Shown one piece after another: positions 12,762-25,006 of a stretch of DNA of 64,000 nt (within the stretch, counting starts at the first letter, position 1; every line of letters begins with the position of its first letter). A program made the translations under genes and the position numbers. A model generated the notes under the pieces. It saw only the letters and a program-made list of their open reading frames with translations, had not been told where the DNA came from and did no database searches. This DNA is from Rotaria sp. Silwood1. Taxonomy: Eukaryota > Rotifera > Eurotatoria > Philodinida > Philodinidae. The stretch covers positions 1 through 64,000 of the forward strand of contig CAJNOP010000406.1 in assembly GCA_905250075.1 (NCBI GenBank). The letters are read 5' to 3'.

Positions 12762-13690
12762 TCCATCCACTACGTGAAAGTTCCATCGACATTCATCCAA
12801 ATACTCGATGGCAAGAGAATGGTCTCACTGTGGCTGGAGGCAATGGACCAGGTAGTTTACTCAATCAATTGCTTTATCCATGGGGTTTGTATGTTGACGA
12901 TGATGAAACAATCTATGTCGCTGATTATACGAACCATCGTATTATGAAATGGGAACGGAATGCAACGAGTGGCCAAGTGGTTGCTGGTGGAAATGGACAA
13001 GGGAACGGAACTCGTCAATTGAATTACCCATATGATGTAATTGTCGACAAGGAGAGAGATCGTCTCATCATCTGTGATTCTTTGAATAGAAGAGTGGTTG
13101 GCTGGCCTCGTCTAAATGGAAAAAGTGGAGAAACAATTATCTCTGACATCGATTGTTGGGGTTTGACAATGGACGAGCATGGATCTCTCTATGTCGTTGA
13201 CCATGAAAGACATGAAGTAAGACTATATAAAATTGGTGACACTAAAGGAACAGTGGTTGCAGGTAGAAATAGAGATATATATCTTCTCAATCACCTCTCT
13301 GAACCCCGCTACGTATTTGTCGATCAAGATTATTCAGTATACGTGTCTGAGTGGGGAAATAATCGTGTAACGAAATGGGTGGAAGGGAAAGAGTCAGGCA
13401 TTGCCGTAGCTGGTGATGTAGGATCCGGAAATGGTCTTAGACAATTGTCAGCTCCTAAAGGAGTCGTTGTTGATCAATCTGACACTGTCTATGTAGCTGA
13501 TGATGAGAACGATCGAATCATGCGTTGGCCTAAAGGAGCCACAGAGGGAAGTGTCATTATTGGCGGAAAAAGTAGGGGAGGAGAATCCAACCAACTTAAT
13601 GGACCCATCGGTTTGTCATTCGATCGATACGGAAATCTCTATGTCGTCGATAGTGGCAATCATCGAGTACAAAAATTTAAAATCGAGTGA
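12762..13690 (+). CDS. NHL-repeat terminal exon (six-bladed propeller)
   Basis: Terminal exon of 929 nt opening after a TTTTAG acceptor in phase 1 and ending in TGA. It encodes about 309 residues made of six NHL-type units of about 45 residues, each with the pattern YPWGLYVDDDETIYVADYTN-H-R-hydrophobic. Successive blades start near GNGPGS, GNGQGN, DIDCWGL, GRNRD, GDVGSGN and GGKSRG. Such propellers bind protein, peptide or carbohydrate; this combination with PAN modules is common in bdelloids and its function is unknown. Polyadenylation signals AATAAA lie at 13738 and 13753. The same reading frame is open upstream to 12647, but the acceptor and the phase match favour 12762. Confidence 0.85.
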
Positions 13691-13828
13691 ACTCGGAACG
13701 ATTATTGATATTATTTTTTTGTTCTATTTCTTTTACAAATAAATCGCTATTCAATAAAAAAGAATTAATGACTAATCTATTCATATACGCTCATAATCAG
13801 GGTGTGCATCAAGGGGGAAAGGGCGGAC

Positions 13829-14010
13829 TTTTGTACTTCAAGTACTTTAAACTACTTTAAAGTACTTCGAGGTAATTTAAAGTACTTTTAGCAGATTTTG
13901 AGCTACTTCATACGAACTTTCAAGTACTTTAAGCTACTTTAGGCTACTTTAAGCTACTTTAAGCTACTTTAAGCTACTTTGAGCTACTTCAAGTACTTTC
14001 AATACTTCTA
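13829..14010. repeat. Tandem AAGCTACTTT array
   Basis: About 16 units of a 10-11 bp motif, variants AAGTACTTT, AAACTACTTT and AAGCTACTTT, the last perfect over several units near 13940-13975. Non-coding satellite about 140 bp after the NHL gene. Confidence 0.8.
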
Positions 14011-14503
14011 TATACTAAATTATTTAAAATTTCTCAATATGACTGTAAGTACATAATGTGGATAATAGTTAAAGGTTATTTTGTTTTTGGCAAACAATAA
14101 TATAATATAAACCACTACATTTTGAAAAAAAAATGTGATTCGAAGAATTAATTTGTTAATAGAAAGATATTAAATAGTTAGTTTGCAGTATATTTTATGG
14201 ATAATAATTATAAAAAGACAATTATATTGAATATGAAAATACGATATTTTCTGCTATTTTATTCAAGAAATAGATTAAATAAAAAATCAAAATTCAATAA
14301 TATGAAGGATTATAAATAATCGATATCGACATGTCGACATCAACATATTTTCTACATGTATTTGCGGCTTCATATTGATTAGACAAGATATTGCTTTTGT
14401 TTTATATTGAATATATTAATCTGTCTATGATCTTGCTGTCATTATGTTACATAAGATGTATTTTTGTCAAGAATATTTTTTAAATGCGATCGCAAACGTT
14501 CAT
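14011..14503. other. No gene seen
   Basis: Very AT-rich sequence up to the assembly gap. Nothing recognisable. Confidence 0.5.
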
Positions 14504-14603
14504 NNNNNNNNNNNNNNNNNNNNNNNNNNNNNNNNNNNNNNNNNNNNNNNNNNNNNNNNNNNNNNNNNNNNNNNNNNNNNNNNNNNNNNNNNNNNNNNNN
14601 NNN
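14504..14603. other. Assembly gap (100 N)
   Basis: Exactly 100 N, the usual size for a gap of unknown length. The sequence right of it begins directly in a tandem repeat, so the gap is probably a collapsed satellite array. The 75-codon frame across it is an artefact. Confidence 0.98.
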
Positions 14604-15056
14604 TTTTTTTTTTAGAGAGCAGAGATGAGCTTTTTGGACCTTCTGATGAAACGCGTACTATAGATTATTGACGGGCAGGAATCCAAATCTGAGGTCGAAT
14701 TTTAGGCTCCTTCTTCAATTGGTTCGAAAATGTGTTAATCAGATATTAGCTTTTTTATTTTAAGGCTTTTCGACCTTGTGATGAAACTTTACGATAGGTT
14801 ATCGATAGCCAGAATTCTGAATCTGAGATCAGATTTTGGATCCGGCCTTCCCATTGGCTAGGAAGCCGAGCAATCAGAAATGAACCATTTAATTTGAAGG
14901 TTGTTCGGAGTTATGATGTAACTTCGTTGTAGGTTATCGAGCATCACGAATTTGAATCTGAGAGCAAATTTTCGATCCGACGTTTCATTGGGCAGAAAAT
15001 GAATAAATGAAAAAGGAGCTTTTTTATTTCATATTTCAAGGCTTTTGTACGTTTTT
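14604..15056. repeat. Satellite family S, array of ~145 bp units
   Basis: Three diverged units follow each other, each with GATGAAAC or GATGTAAC, then TAGGTTATCGA, then GAATCTGAGATC and a TTTGGATCCG-like motif (near 14640, 14780 and 14910). The core TTATCG...GAATC-GAATCTGAG is shared with the units from 15229. Confidence 0.7.
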
Positions 15057-15640
15057 TCCTCGACTGAAGGAGGATCACACAAAATAAAATGCATTTGTTT
15101 GCTTGATTGTAGGTCAAAGGTCATAAAAATATCGAGGGTTGAAGATCCAAGTCCGACCAAAGGTTTTTAGGGTAGAGGAATCCGAATATGTGCGTCTTCT
15201 TTCGAAATTTTTTTAGTTTCACTGTTTTTGCGTAAAGAAAGAATTTTTTGAGAAAATAACGATTTTTTATAAGGCTTAACCAAATGGAATCGGAATCGGA
15301 AAATTTGAATCGGAGATCGTTTTCTTAAAATTTTGAACTCGATTGTTTCCACTAAAACAAAGCTTTTGAGAAAAGAACGTTTTTTTTATAAGGCTTAACC
15401 GAAGATAATCGGGGCCGGTGAATCCGAATCTGAAGTCAGTTTCCAAAAATTTTGAACTCGATTTTCTTCACTAAAACAAAAATTTGTTGAGAAAATAACA
15501 ATTCCTTATAAGGCTTAACTAAAAGTAGTTGGGGTCGGAGAATCCGAATCTCAAGTCAGTTTCTCAAAATTTTGAACTCGATTTTTTTAAGAAAGCAATT
15601 ATTTTTTGGGAAAATAACGATTTTTCATAGTTGATAGGTA
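15057..15640. repeat. Satellite family S, array of ~124 bp units
   Basis: A leader (CTCGACTGAAGGAGGATCAC, 15059) is followed by three to four units of about 124 bp. Each has ATAAGGCTTAACC, AATCGG-GTCGG, GAATCCGAATCT, GTCAGTTT, TTTTGAACTCGATT, AAAACAAA and GAAAATAACGATTTTT. The 61-codon minus-strand frame here is repeat, not a gene. Confidence 0.8.
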
Positions 15641-15879
15641 ACAGAAAGTTAGATATTTAGCATGTTGCGTTACTGGCTGAAAAATATATAGAAATAATAG
15701 CAAAAATTTAAGATCAAGTTTACAAAGAAATTATGTTATAGAACTAACTCAGTTGGTATGAGGAGATGACTAAAATAATGTTGCAACAAGACTCTGTCAG
15801 TGTTTGCAGCAGAGTTTCAACTTAAGGTCAAAACAGTACTTTTGAAAATATTTTGCTACGATATCTTGTCAATATCTTG

Positions 15880-16110
15880 AACCTGATTTGCTGGGTTTGA
15901 AAAAAGATGTTTTGGGAAATAACGATTGAATATAAAGGTATACGAAAGGAAATCGGTTTTGGAGAGTTTGAATCTGTTGTCAGTTTTTCGAAACTTCGAG
16001 AATGTCGGTGAAGCTATTTGTCGAGAGTCTCGAAATAGGTCTTCTGGTTTTTAAGGACAGATTTGCATGTCTACCCATATGAACACAATCATCCATAAAC
16101 GCCTACAATG
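15880..16110. repeat. Satellite family S, single diverged unit with trailer
   Basis: AAATAACGATTGAATATAAA, AAATCGGTTTTGGAG and GAATCTGTTGTCAGTTTTTC match the 124 bp unit. The trailer GCATGTCTACCCATATG (about 16066-16082) recurs after another unit near 20131, so the flank belongs to the repeat. Confidence 0.6.
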
Positions 16111-19100
16111 GCTGCACAAGAAAGGCTTTCGTCGTCATTGGATTGTTTTCAATACTTTTTTCTATCGTTTTGCATTGTATATCGTCCCTTTAATTATTTC
16201 TAGATGGTAACAGAGAGCTGTCTATTGATGAAAGGCATGTAAATGTGGGAAGAACTAGATTTAGGATGAATGGGTTAGGAGCGCTTACGAGGAATATATG
16301 AATTACATCCGAAGTTCACTAGGAACGTTCTTTAGAAGAAATGTGCACCAACGGTCGCATAACTCCGTCAGAGTTTTGTTTAGATATCGAAAGTAAATAT
16401 TCTCAGTAGATTCAATGCTCTCCTGAAAGTCAACGAGATCCAGAATACAACGAATCATTCACTACAAATTCTAGGTTTTAAAAACTTCCAATTGATAACT
16501 CTAGCGTAATAGGTGTAATAATTCATTATAATAATGCAAACTTCAATAGACTAGATTGTATGCAGAGGATGATCATATATAGAAATAGTAGATTTAAATA
16601 TGGTAGCGGCTAACCGTGAGTGGCGCTTTGGAGGGGCGCTGATGAATGACCAGTCGCTCCACTGAGAGGTTCAGGAAAAGAACGCCTCTGATCATTCATA
16701 TCCATGGAGAATATTGTTTACTGAGCGAATTTGACTGATTAAGACGTGTTTGAGAGGACAGAGAAATTAAAAAACTGATTCGGAACTGGTTGTGATATCT
16801 AATTTTCTCGCGAAAGGAGTACATCTTGTAAAAAGGTAGCCAAAAAGTATTGCTCAGTGTATTGATATTAAACAGTGTTGGATCCAATAAAATGCTTAGA
16901 CATGTGGTATTCGTCAATAACCAAGTAATAATTTTGCAAAGCGGATTGAGGATTACCTGAATTTACAGATAATATCAGGTTACGTCCATGATCATTATGA
17001 AAAAACAACACTAAGTAAAAGAAAAAAGCAGTTAACAATGCTCTGAATTTGCTGCAGTTTATCTAAAGGGTGTGTCAAAGTTACTATGATGTAGTAAGGA
17101 ACCCTTTATCAGAAATCAGAGTCACAGAATATACAGCAGTGCCGAAATGCTATGAACGGGATAAACGCTAATATTGCAGTTAATGAACACTAACTCCGAT
17201 AACATTCCTCTACAAGAGCGATTCTGTGCGCTTCTGTTAGATGATTGATCTTGATCGCCGATTCGAATCGGATGCTTAGTCTTGAAGATTATAATTGTTT
17301 TCGATCAATCTTAAACTTCGCCACCATTCTCTTGAAGAAGTCAAAAAATAATTTATCGAAGTCTATCATCTTTATAGCAATTGAAAACGGGGTATCATCG
17401 CCGTTTATTTTCAAAACAAAATGGGGCGAAAAATAAATTTTTCAAAAAGTAAAAAGGTAAAATATCGGTCTTCAACCTGCCGATAGATTCTGTCAAACAC
17501 ATCTTCTCACTCCTCTTTTTATAAATGGCTAGTGAAATATGTATAATTCTGTCGAATGACTACAGATATGTCGGTTAAGAGGCGTAATGAACAGAATATG
17601 AATGTCGTACAACAACCAATAGAATTTAATTCTGATCAGATAACCGCACTCAAGCTGTAACTATAGGAGTTGGAAATATCGGTAGCTCTTGATAAAAATG
17701 AACATTTTTGAAGAAGGACGAGAGTGGTCAAAACTAATCTTGAGTAAATTTGAGCTTGAGCTTAACGCAATCGTATCATTTCGAAGGGGCTGACTTGGTC
17801 AGATACTCTTATGGTCTATTTTGGTGGGAATGATAAGTGAATTCAGAGTCTTTTGAGTTTGAACAAAAGTACTATAATAGAATGATGCTATGGGTGGTAG
17901 TGGTACTCCTAATTTTGATGAATGCATGTGGACTTGGAATATTTCAATGTTAATAGAATTTTATAAAATTTAGTGGGAAGCACAACTTACATTTGATTTA
18001 TTGGTAATCTATTGTTTTCTCTGGAGCCGATGAAACGCTGATCAAAACAAATTTAGTTGATTTGGTTTTGACTGTGTGTATGGGCTACTTTAAAATTAAG
18101 AGCTTTAATTAGATTTCATCCCTTCCTATGCAATATGATAAAACCTTATCAAAGTGTAACTGCTACATTACTAAGCTTTACTATGATAAAAATGCAAAAA
18201 ATTATAACAAAAATGAGACAAATATTTTTCTCTGGACTTTAAGAGATATCTTTTCCAGTGCAGTGATATGTGTTATTGTAGGAAAGTAACACAACAATAA
18301 AGAGTTACGAACAAAGACAGATGTAATAGATGACTTAGAATTAACGGTGTTGTTCCTGTGGGCAAAGATCTAACAGAAAAATGCGAAGGAAACAGAATTT
18401 GATGTGTTTAATAACCAGAAAAAAATCATCGATCGAGTAAATATGACAAAATGTAGATCAATTTTTCTGTTTCAGTGCAGAAATACTTTCATATATTTTT
18501 GAAAATAATCAAAGAGTACATAGAATGAGCCTTAGTTGCATATTAAATATTCAATACACTTCCATCGAAAGTATGTCGTACGAGAAAAAAATTGTTAGGC
18601 TTCTACAGACTGGTAAAATATTTTTTCGCAATGGTTCTATGGATCAAAGAAAAGTATACTGTTTATTTGTTCATTCAATTTGAACAGCAAGACTTTCAGA
18701 GTATTTTATGTACTGAACCATGATCTGTTACAACAAGTTTCCAGTGGAATGTGGAAAATCGTAAGAAAAGAATTTTTCAGTACTCAGATCGTGAGAGAAG
18801 GTTTTTCACACTTGTTAGTTCCATTTGCACTATTCCAACTAAAATATCAACCCAATAGCTTTATGTTGACTAATGATCTTGTTTTATTCACTACCGGTAG
18901 TTGATAGTAAGAATTTGTTTATGAAGTGCATGCTCATGAATCTTGTTTAGTATCGCTGAAAAGTTGTCGGAACAAGTGAATGAGGTACTACTATAAACTA
19001 GAACTGACATATATAGAGCATTGAGCGATCAGTAGTGGTGATCTGTAGGATCATCGACGACTGAATACGAGCTGTTATTTATGCTTCGATTAAGAAAGTT

Positions 19101-19778
19101 TTAAGAAAGAGAGACAAGTGTAATACTAGCACAAAATGGTCGCCACTGACTATATGACGAATATGTTTTTTGTTAGCACATTCGGGATCAGCAACCGATC
19201 TCCGAAGTGAATTTGGCAAGCATTGGTAGAAAATTACTAAACCTATCTACATATTAGAAAACCTTTCCTCAATAGAAGACCCCTTATCGAGAACGCTATG
19301 AAATTTATAATAGACGACCTGGATTTTTTATTGTCTATGAGGGATGAAATTACAGTGGACAGAAGAAGGAGCCAGGAGCAATCCATACAATTGATATAGC
19401 TAGGACCTCGATGATTTATCTACTTATGCTTCGCACTTAGTGTTTGTTACCTGTGCTTATCTAGCCTCGTTTACTCATAAGACTTCTGAGAAATAGACTT
19501 TTTACTGATTCTGTTAACAAAACTCTTTGCTCTCCCTCAGATCACGTTGACAGTTGACTGTCGAATTTCGATTTAAAACTTAGCAAAACTAGTGCTCTCT
19601 ATGAGACTAGTGCACTCAAAAAGCTTCGGCTTTCCTCGTTGCATTGACTGTGACACATGAATATAAGCACAAAATTTGCTCACATCTGCAACAGAATTTC
19701 CAATAGGTGTATCTCGCGGCAAAAGCAACGGAAAAGTTGGAACTTGCAGTATGAATATATCCCTTTGAGAATATTATT
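16111..19778. other. Gene-poor region with a small inverted repeat
   Basis: I see no gene over 3.6 kb. At 16605-16658 an inverted repeat (AGCGGCTAACCGTGAGTGGC facing GCGCTGATGAATGACCAGTC) resembles another at 20825-20884. All reading frames between 16.7 and 19.0 kb are under 75 codons and show no domain. Confidence 0.45.
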
Positions 19779-20135
19779 CCCTCGACTGAAGGGAGGGTCA
19801 TATGAAATAAAATGAGTTTGTCTGTCTGTCTGTGGCAGATCAAAGGTTAATCTTAAGCTACTACAAAGGTTCAACAACAGGTAATCGAGGTTGGAGAATC
19901 CGAGTTCGTTATCGGGTTTTTGCAATTTTGAGCTTGATCTTTTGGGTCAAGGAAAGAGTTTCTTACGAAAATATTGATTTTTTATAAAGTTTGACCAAAG
20001 ATAATTGAGATCGGGAAATTCGAATGTATGATTAGTGTTTAAAAATTCTGAGTATGTATGTTTCGGTTGTGAGTATCACTGTGGGTATGGGTAGAGTTGT
20101 TTATGCGGTTCAAGAGATACTTTTATGTCTACCCA
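19779..20135. repeat. Satellite family S, dispersed copy
   Basis: It starts with the same leader as 15057 (CTCGACTGAAGGGAGGGTCA, then AAATAAAATG and GATCAAAGGTTA). It continues with GGTAATCGAGGTTGGAG, GAATCCGAGTT and a second unit (ATAAAGTTTGACCAAAGATA). It ends with GTCTACCCATTTGCATA, the trailer also seen near 16070. Confidence 0.65.
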
Positions 20136-20937
20136 TTTGCATATTGTGGCAAACAATGCGTCGTAATACCTACGCCGGCGACTACAGTTGCATCAATGCC
20201 AATTTCATTCAATTCCAAACCAAGAGCTGGAATTGGAATTGAAGATGCACTGATCTGAAAAAAGTATAATCGAATTATTAGTTTATGTAAATATGTGCAA
20301 AATTAGTATTTTTATAACAGTCAACTCCAATTCTAACTCCAGTCAATTGTCAGAATTGGAATTTGTGGAAATTGGAATTGGTGAATCCCTGCTAGCGACA
20401 CATTCATTCTCACAAGGTTTTTCTACTGTGTTTATCCGATCGTTTTGTTTTCGATAGCACATCTCCACATGGGATAGATACGTGACTGTTGCATCCGGAT
20501 GGAACGTTGACGAGAAATAGGCGCTCATATCAGAGGTTCCCTAGAGATGTGCTGCAGGAGAGATGTCTATGGAAAGTAGCATGGTTTTCTGAAAGTTTCG
20601 TCTGAGTGTCTTATAAAAAGGACTTCAGATATATTTGGAATTTTCTTGAATGCCCGCGAGATTAAGGGATCAAAGATTCGTTCACTACAAAATATGGTGT
20701 TTGGTGATTTCGGATTCATCATTGTCATATTCTGAACTGCACAATTTTTTATAATAAAGAAAACTTCGGTCGGCTAGGTTTTGGATGAATAATAGTGATC
20801 TCTCAGAATAATGGGTTTAAAGAAAGCAGCAGCTAGTCGTGAGTGACGCCCTGTATAGGTGCTGACGAACGGCTAGCAGCTGCACGGATAGGTTCGGACA
20901 AAATACACTTCTAGTCGCTCTTATTCATAGAAAAGCT
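20136..20937. other. No gene; small inverted repeat
   Basis: GAATTGGAATTGGAATT-type motifs occur at 20205-20385. At 20825-20884 an inverted repeat (AGCAGCTAGTCGTGAGTGAC facing GGTGCTGACGAACGGCTAGC) is a relative of that at 16605. Both lie 500-750 bp right of a satellite S unit, so a larger segment was probably duplicated. Confidence 0.45.
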
Positions 20938-21195
20938 GTTAGCGCAATCCCTTGCGGGATTAAAAATGTGAAACACGATGGATCTGTTGTTACTAATTAA
21001 ATGGAAATCGTTTTGTTCCATTTCTTTGCAATACATTTGCAGCTAACCTTTTATCTGATGCTTTAGAACTACAGTTTCTTTGTCACGGTCTGTGATGGGT
21101 CCAAAGCCTGTCTGTCACGGTCTGTGGGGGGAGGGGGGGTCCAAATTTCTACCCCTAAACACTTCAACACTCCTTTCAGATCGTGTTTCACAAAA
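20938..21195. mobile_element. Covarying inverted-repeat element, copy 1
   Basis: It opens with GTTAGCG and a hairpin AATCCC-TTGC-GGGATT (20946-20961). Then GTGAAACACGAT (20968-20979) pairs perfectly with ATCGTGTTTCAC at 21180-21191. The interior has GGTCTGTGATGGGTCC and CTGTCTGTCACGGTCTGTGG and a G-run. Relatives lie at 30914 and 54265. No coding capacity. Mode of movement unknown. Confidence 0.75.
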
Positions 21196-22573
21196 AGTTT
21201 TCTACTGGGCGAGAGTGATAAGTTAAGACACTGTTTAAGAGCAGCAAACAGTGAAAAAACGTTATTACAGACTGACATGTGAGCCTTGTCTTTCCGAAAA
21301 ATTAACAGATTTGGTGAAATACTCGGAAGAAATTATTGCTAAATGTTTTGATATTAAACCAGCTGTTGAAACGGTGAAAAGCACAAAACTTTCATAGTTA
21401 AAAATACGAGTTGATACTTGCGAAAATTGGATTTAAGACGACATGAACGCGAAGAGAGTATAAGATCTTGTACGCGATTATTATAAAAACGAGTAGTAAA
21501 CACATACAAGCAACGTTATCAAATCTCTGAATTCTTCTTACGGTGTCTATAGTTAAATATGCAGTTTCTCCGCTTCAGCTAAAACATTCTTCGTGTCTAC
21601 CATAATTTTGTCATGAACATTTTACTCCGAATAGAAATCACAAAATATACGCTAGTGTCATAGTGCTATGGACAAGTTAAACATCAATCTCTCAGCTAAT
21701 AGGTAGTAGCCGAAATAATATTTCATTATAAGTATGATGCTGTGCGTATCTGAGGTAAAATGATACATCTTAACTTTTAATTAGGAATTAGTTATTCAGT
21801 CTTGGGAATCATTATTTTTTATGATTTATGTTAAACTTCACTAGTATATGCTTGAAGAATGACTAACGAAACGATTTATCGGGGTTTATTATTTTTACGT
21901 TGGATGAAAACGATGTGCAGTCCTCCTTTTTCCAATAAAAAACGAGCTGAAAAAATAATTCGAAAACAGTGAAACGGGAAATAACGATCATTAGTTACTT
22001 TTAGATTGTCTCACGCGCAACACTTTGAGCGTGGTTCTATTAATAGTAAGCAAAATGTATATGAGTCTGAATTGCCACAAACGTTCCAGTTGATAGACAC
22101 AATCAAGCAAACATAAACTTCGTAGAACGATAGAGGTTTCAACAAAATGACAGAAAAGTCCGATCAGAAATGCAAAATAATCGTCATTGGCGATGGTATG
22201 AACGGCTTTTTTCATCTGTGTGTTTATGCTCCGCAAGACTTTTCAGAATTCAAGCGACCTAGCTATGGCTAAAACAGATAAAGTGCAATTCAGTCGAGGG
22301 TTAAGCGAGTCGTGAAGACAAGCGCTACTTGTTCATTAAGGGTAACTAGTAAGTGTTTCAGTTAATGTCACCGTAGCCTTTTTAAACTGTAAGACAGAGT
22401 CAGTACAAAAAATACTCTATAAGATGGGTTCGATTTAACCATTTCCAAAGAACTTAATGTCTTTTGTGCTCGACTACCCACAGAACCATCAGGAAGACAA
22501 CATTTTAGATTATTTTCATTGAATAACAAAAACAACTTTCATTACAAGATTGTGTCAAAATCGAAGAACTTAC
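21196..22573. other. No gene seen downstream of the partial XDH gene
   Basis: The fourth exon expected after 22574 on the minus strand is not recognisable here. An 81-codon minus-strand frame at 21991-22236 does not resemble xanthine dehydrogenase. No telomere-like tract is present. Confidence 0.45.
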
Positions 22574-23880
22574 ATCGGCGAAGCATTGACAATACTACCT
22601 CCGAACGAAGCAACGTTGCGTATTTGCGTCGATGCGAAGTGTTTCAGTTGATCAATTAGAGCTTCACAAATACCGCCATCATTGTTCACTTCTTTCTTCC
22701 ATTCATGTAATTTTGATTGTAAGTGTGTGAATGTAATACCAGCACCAATGATAAATGAATTCGGTGTTCTTTTTAATTGTTGTAATTCATCAATATGTGT
22801 TATTGAAATAAGACGATGATGTTGGATGCGTTTAAATTTTCTTTCAATTTGAACAGCAGTATTTCCGAAGATGAGCTTCGATGCACTACCAGGATAAGAA
22901 TGACGAAGAGAAAGTAATTCGTCGAGTGAAATCGGGCGATACCATTCGAGCATAGAACCTATTCACAAAATTTATAAGAATCATGTAAAATCTGTCAGTA
23001 TTATTGATAAATAGATGATAAATACTATCGTGAAATAGTTACCTTTAATATGAATCGACTGCGGATTATATTCCCGTAATTTCTGGGGGAATTCGATTCG
23101 AAACGGTGGCGATGATACATTTTTACTCAAGTACGAAATACATTTCTCAAATGTCGTCGATGTGATTTTCGATGTTGGTGATTCTTGAATTGCAATGTAT
23201 TTATCAACATCTCTTGCAAATGTTTTAGCCGCATCGAGTATAGATCGATAGCCGGTACATCGGCATATGTGTCCATCGAATGCTTCCTCAATATCTTGCA
23301 TTGTCGGTGATTCACTGTTGTCATCCATTGCTACAGTCTCATATAGAGACATAACAATACCCGGGGTACAGAAGCCGCATTGCGTACCAAACATTCCGGC
23401 TAGGCGAGATTGAACTGGATGAATATTTGACTTTTTCACTGAACCCAAACCTTCTACGGTGATTACATGACATCCATCCACAGAACACAACGGTGCTAAA
23501 CATGCATTCGTCGTATAATGTTCAATTTTACCAGAGCATCGATCAGTACAGCGTGAAATGAGGACTGTGCAAGCTCCACATCCACCTGCACCACAGCCCA
23601 ACTTGGAACCAGTAAGATTCAACTCTATTTAAAGAATGCATAACGTGATAAAAACTAGCGAGAAATGTTTAGTTCATTCAAAGTGTCTTATAATTTATCT
23701 ACTGTTATCCATGGAGTGTTGAAACGCATTAAAATAGAACTTACTATTTCTCAGGTACCACAAAAGAGTCCAATCAGGTTCAGCATTTGATTCGATTATC
23801 TCATTTCCGTTAACATAAAATAGCAGAGAGTTTGGACGATTTTGTACTAACTCTTTCATGACTTTTTTCTTCAAAATCAA
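22574..23880 (-). CDS. Xanthine dehydrogenase/aldehyde oxidase family, N-terminal exons only
   Basis: Three exons on the minus strand: 23880-23755, 23624-23043 and 22958-22574, with GTAAGT, GTAACT and GTAAGT donors and frame kept at both junctions. They encode the N-terminal plant-type 2Fe-2S domain ([23 protein letters not shown]), the second 2Fe-2S domain ([24 protein letters not shown]) and the start of the FAD domain ([29 protein letters not shown]). Family members have about 1,300 residues and oxidise purines or aldehydes in the cytosol; here only about 365 are present, without the molybdopterin domains. All expected cysteines are intact and no stop interrupts the exons. Either the rest is lost or the next intron leaves the recognisable region. 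The start is uncertain (23880, or an in-frame ATG at 23859). Confidence 0.85.
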
Positions 23881-25006
23881 TTCAACATACCCGCATATAA
23901 ATGCTTTTTTATCTCATTCCTTCGACGCAATCCGAAGATAACAAGTCATGATATTGCACTTGAAGAGAAGAATAAGCCAAAAAAACGTTTATACTGAATA
24001 GGTAAAACTGATGTTATCATTTGCGACCGGCAAACAGACAACTATTACTGAAGTGTTACATTCATTTTAGTAAGAACGACAATCTAAAGACAGAAATTCA
24101 AGAAAGTTGTATTGTTTCTAAGATAATTGAAGCAAATAACAAGTTAAACATAAAATATATATCTACTATTTTCAATTTTTCAAATAAGTTTTTTAACGAG
24201 TAATCTCTCGTACGAGTGTCTTCGAATAGGATCTAGAATTGAGAACCATTTTCCAGCAACTAGTATTCTTGACTTTGGTTTACAAGGTATTGAATGCATT
24301 GGCAAAGCTTTTCTCAGATTTACATGAAAGACACTTTTAAGAGAGTGTTCATCAGATGGCCGACTTTCAACGTAGAGGATCGGCCGAAGTCGAATGTCTC
24401 GTATTCGATGTGCATATTTCAAAAGAAAGTCCGTGATCTGCAGCTATTTGAGAGAATAAGGGTTGTTTATTCAGCGGCACCCAATCTCACCCTTACTCGT
24501 GCCTGAGGACAAACACTATACACATGCTAATTACCAACGAAAACAATGAATATTTTTCTAAACAGCGAAAGAATAATAGAATTCGATTGTGATGTTACAT
24601 AGAAAGCAACCACAATGCGTTGTTAAACATACACCGACATATGTTTCCTGCGATCCATTCATTTGCTTGATGAATAGGTAAATTGGCATTGAAAAGAAGC
24701 ATTGATCTGACGAAGAGACGAAATTTTTATGCTGACTACAAGATCAAGAGACATCAAAAGATATTTGAATATTTTCAAATAGTAGATTGGCGATTCAATG
24801 TTAACAAATTCCTGGCTACGTCACTATTAGGCATGGAGTCAACCCGTTGAAGAACTGTTGATCATACCTAGAGGTACAATAAGTGGCCTGTTAACATCTT
24901 TGCCGAAATAGTTCTGTAATAAAATGATGGTACGAATTTCTTCCTTTATCACACGTTGTTGAACTCATTGACTTATTTACCAGAATATTTAAATAATAGT
25001 GTTCAT
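23881..25006. other. No gene seen
   Basis: Upstream region of the XDH-like gene, without a recognisable promoter. Overlapping frames at 24180-24506 on both strands show no domain. Confidence 0.4.

Noticed and set aside
14444-14671. 75-codon frame
   Set aside because: It spans the 100-N gap.
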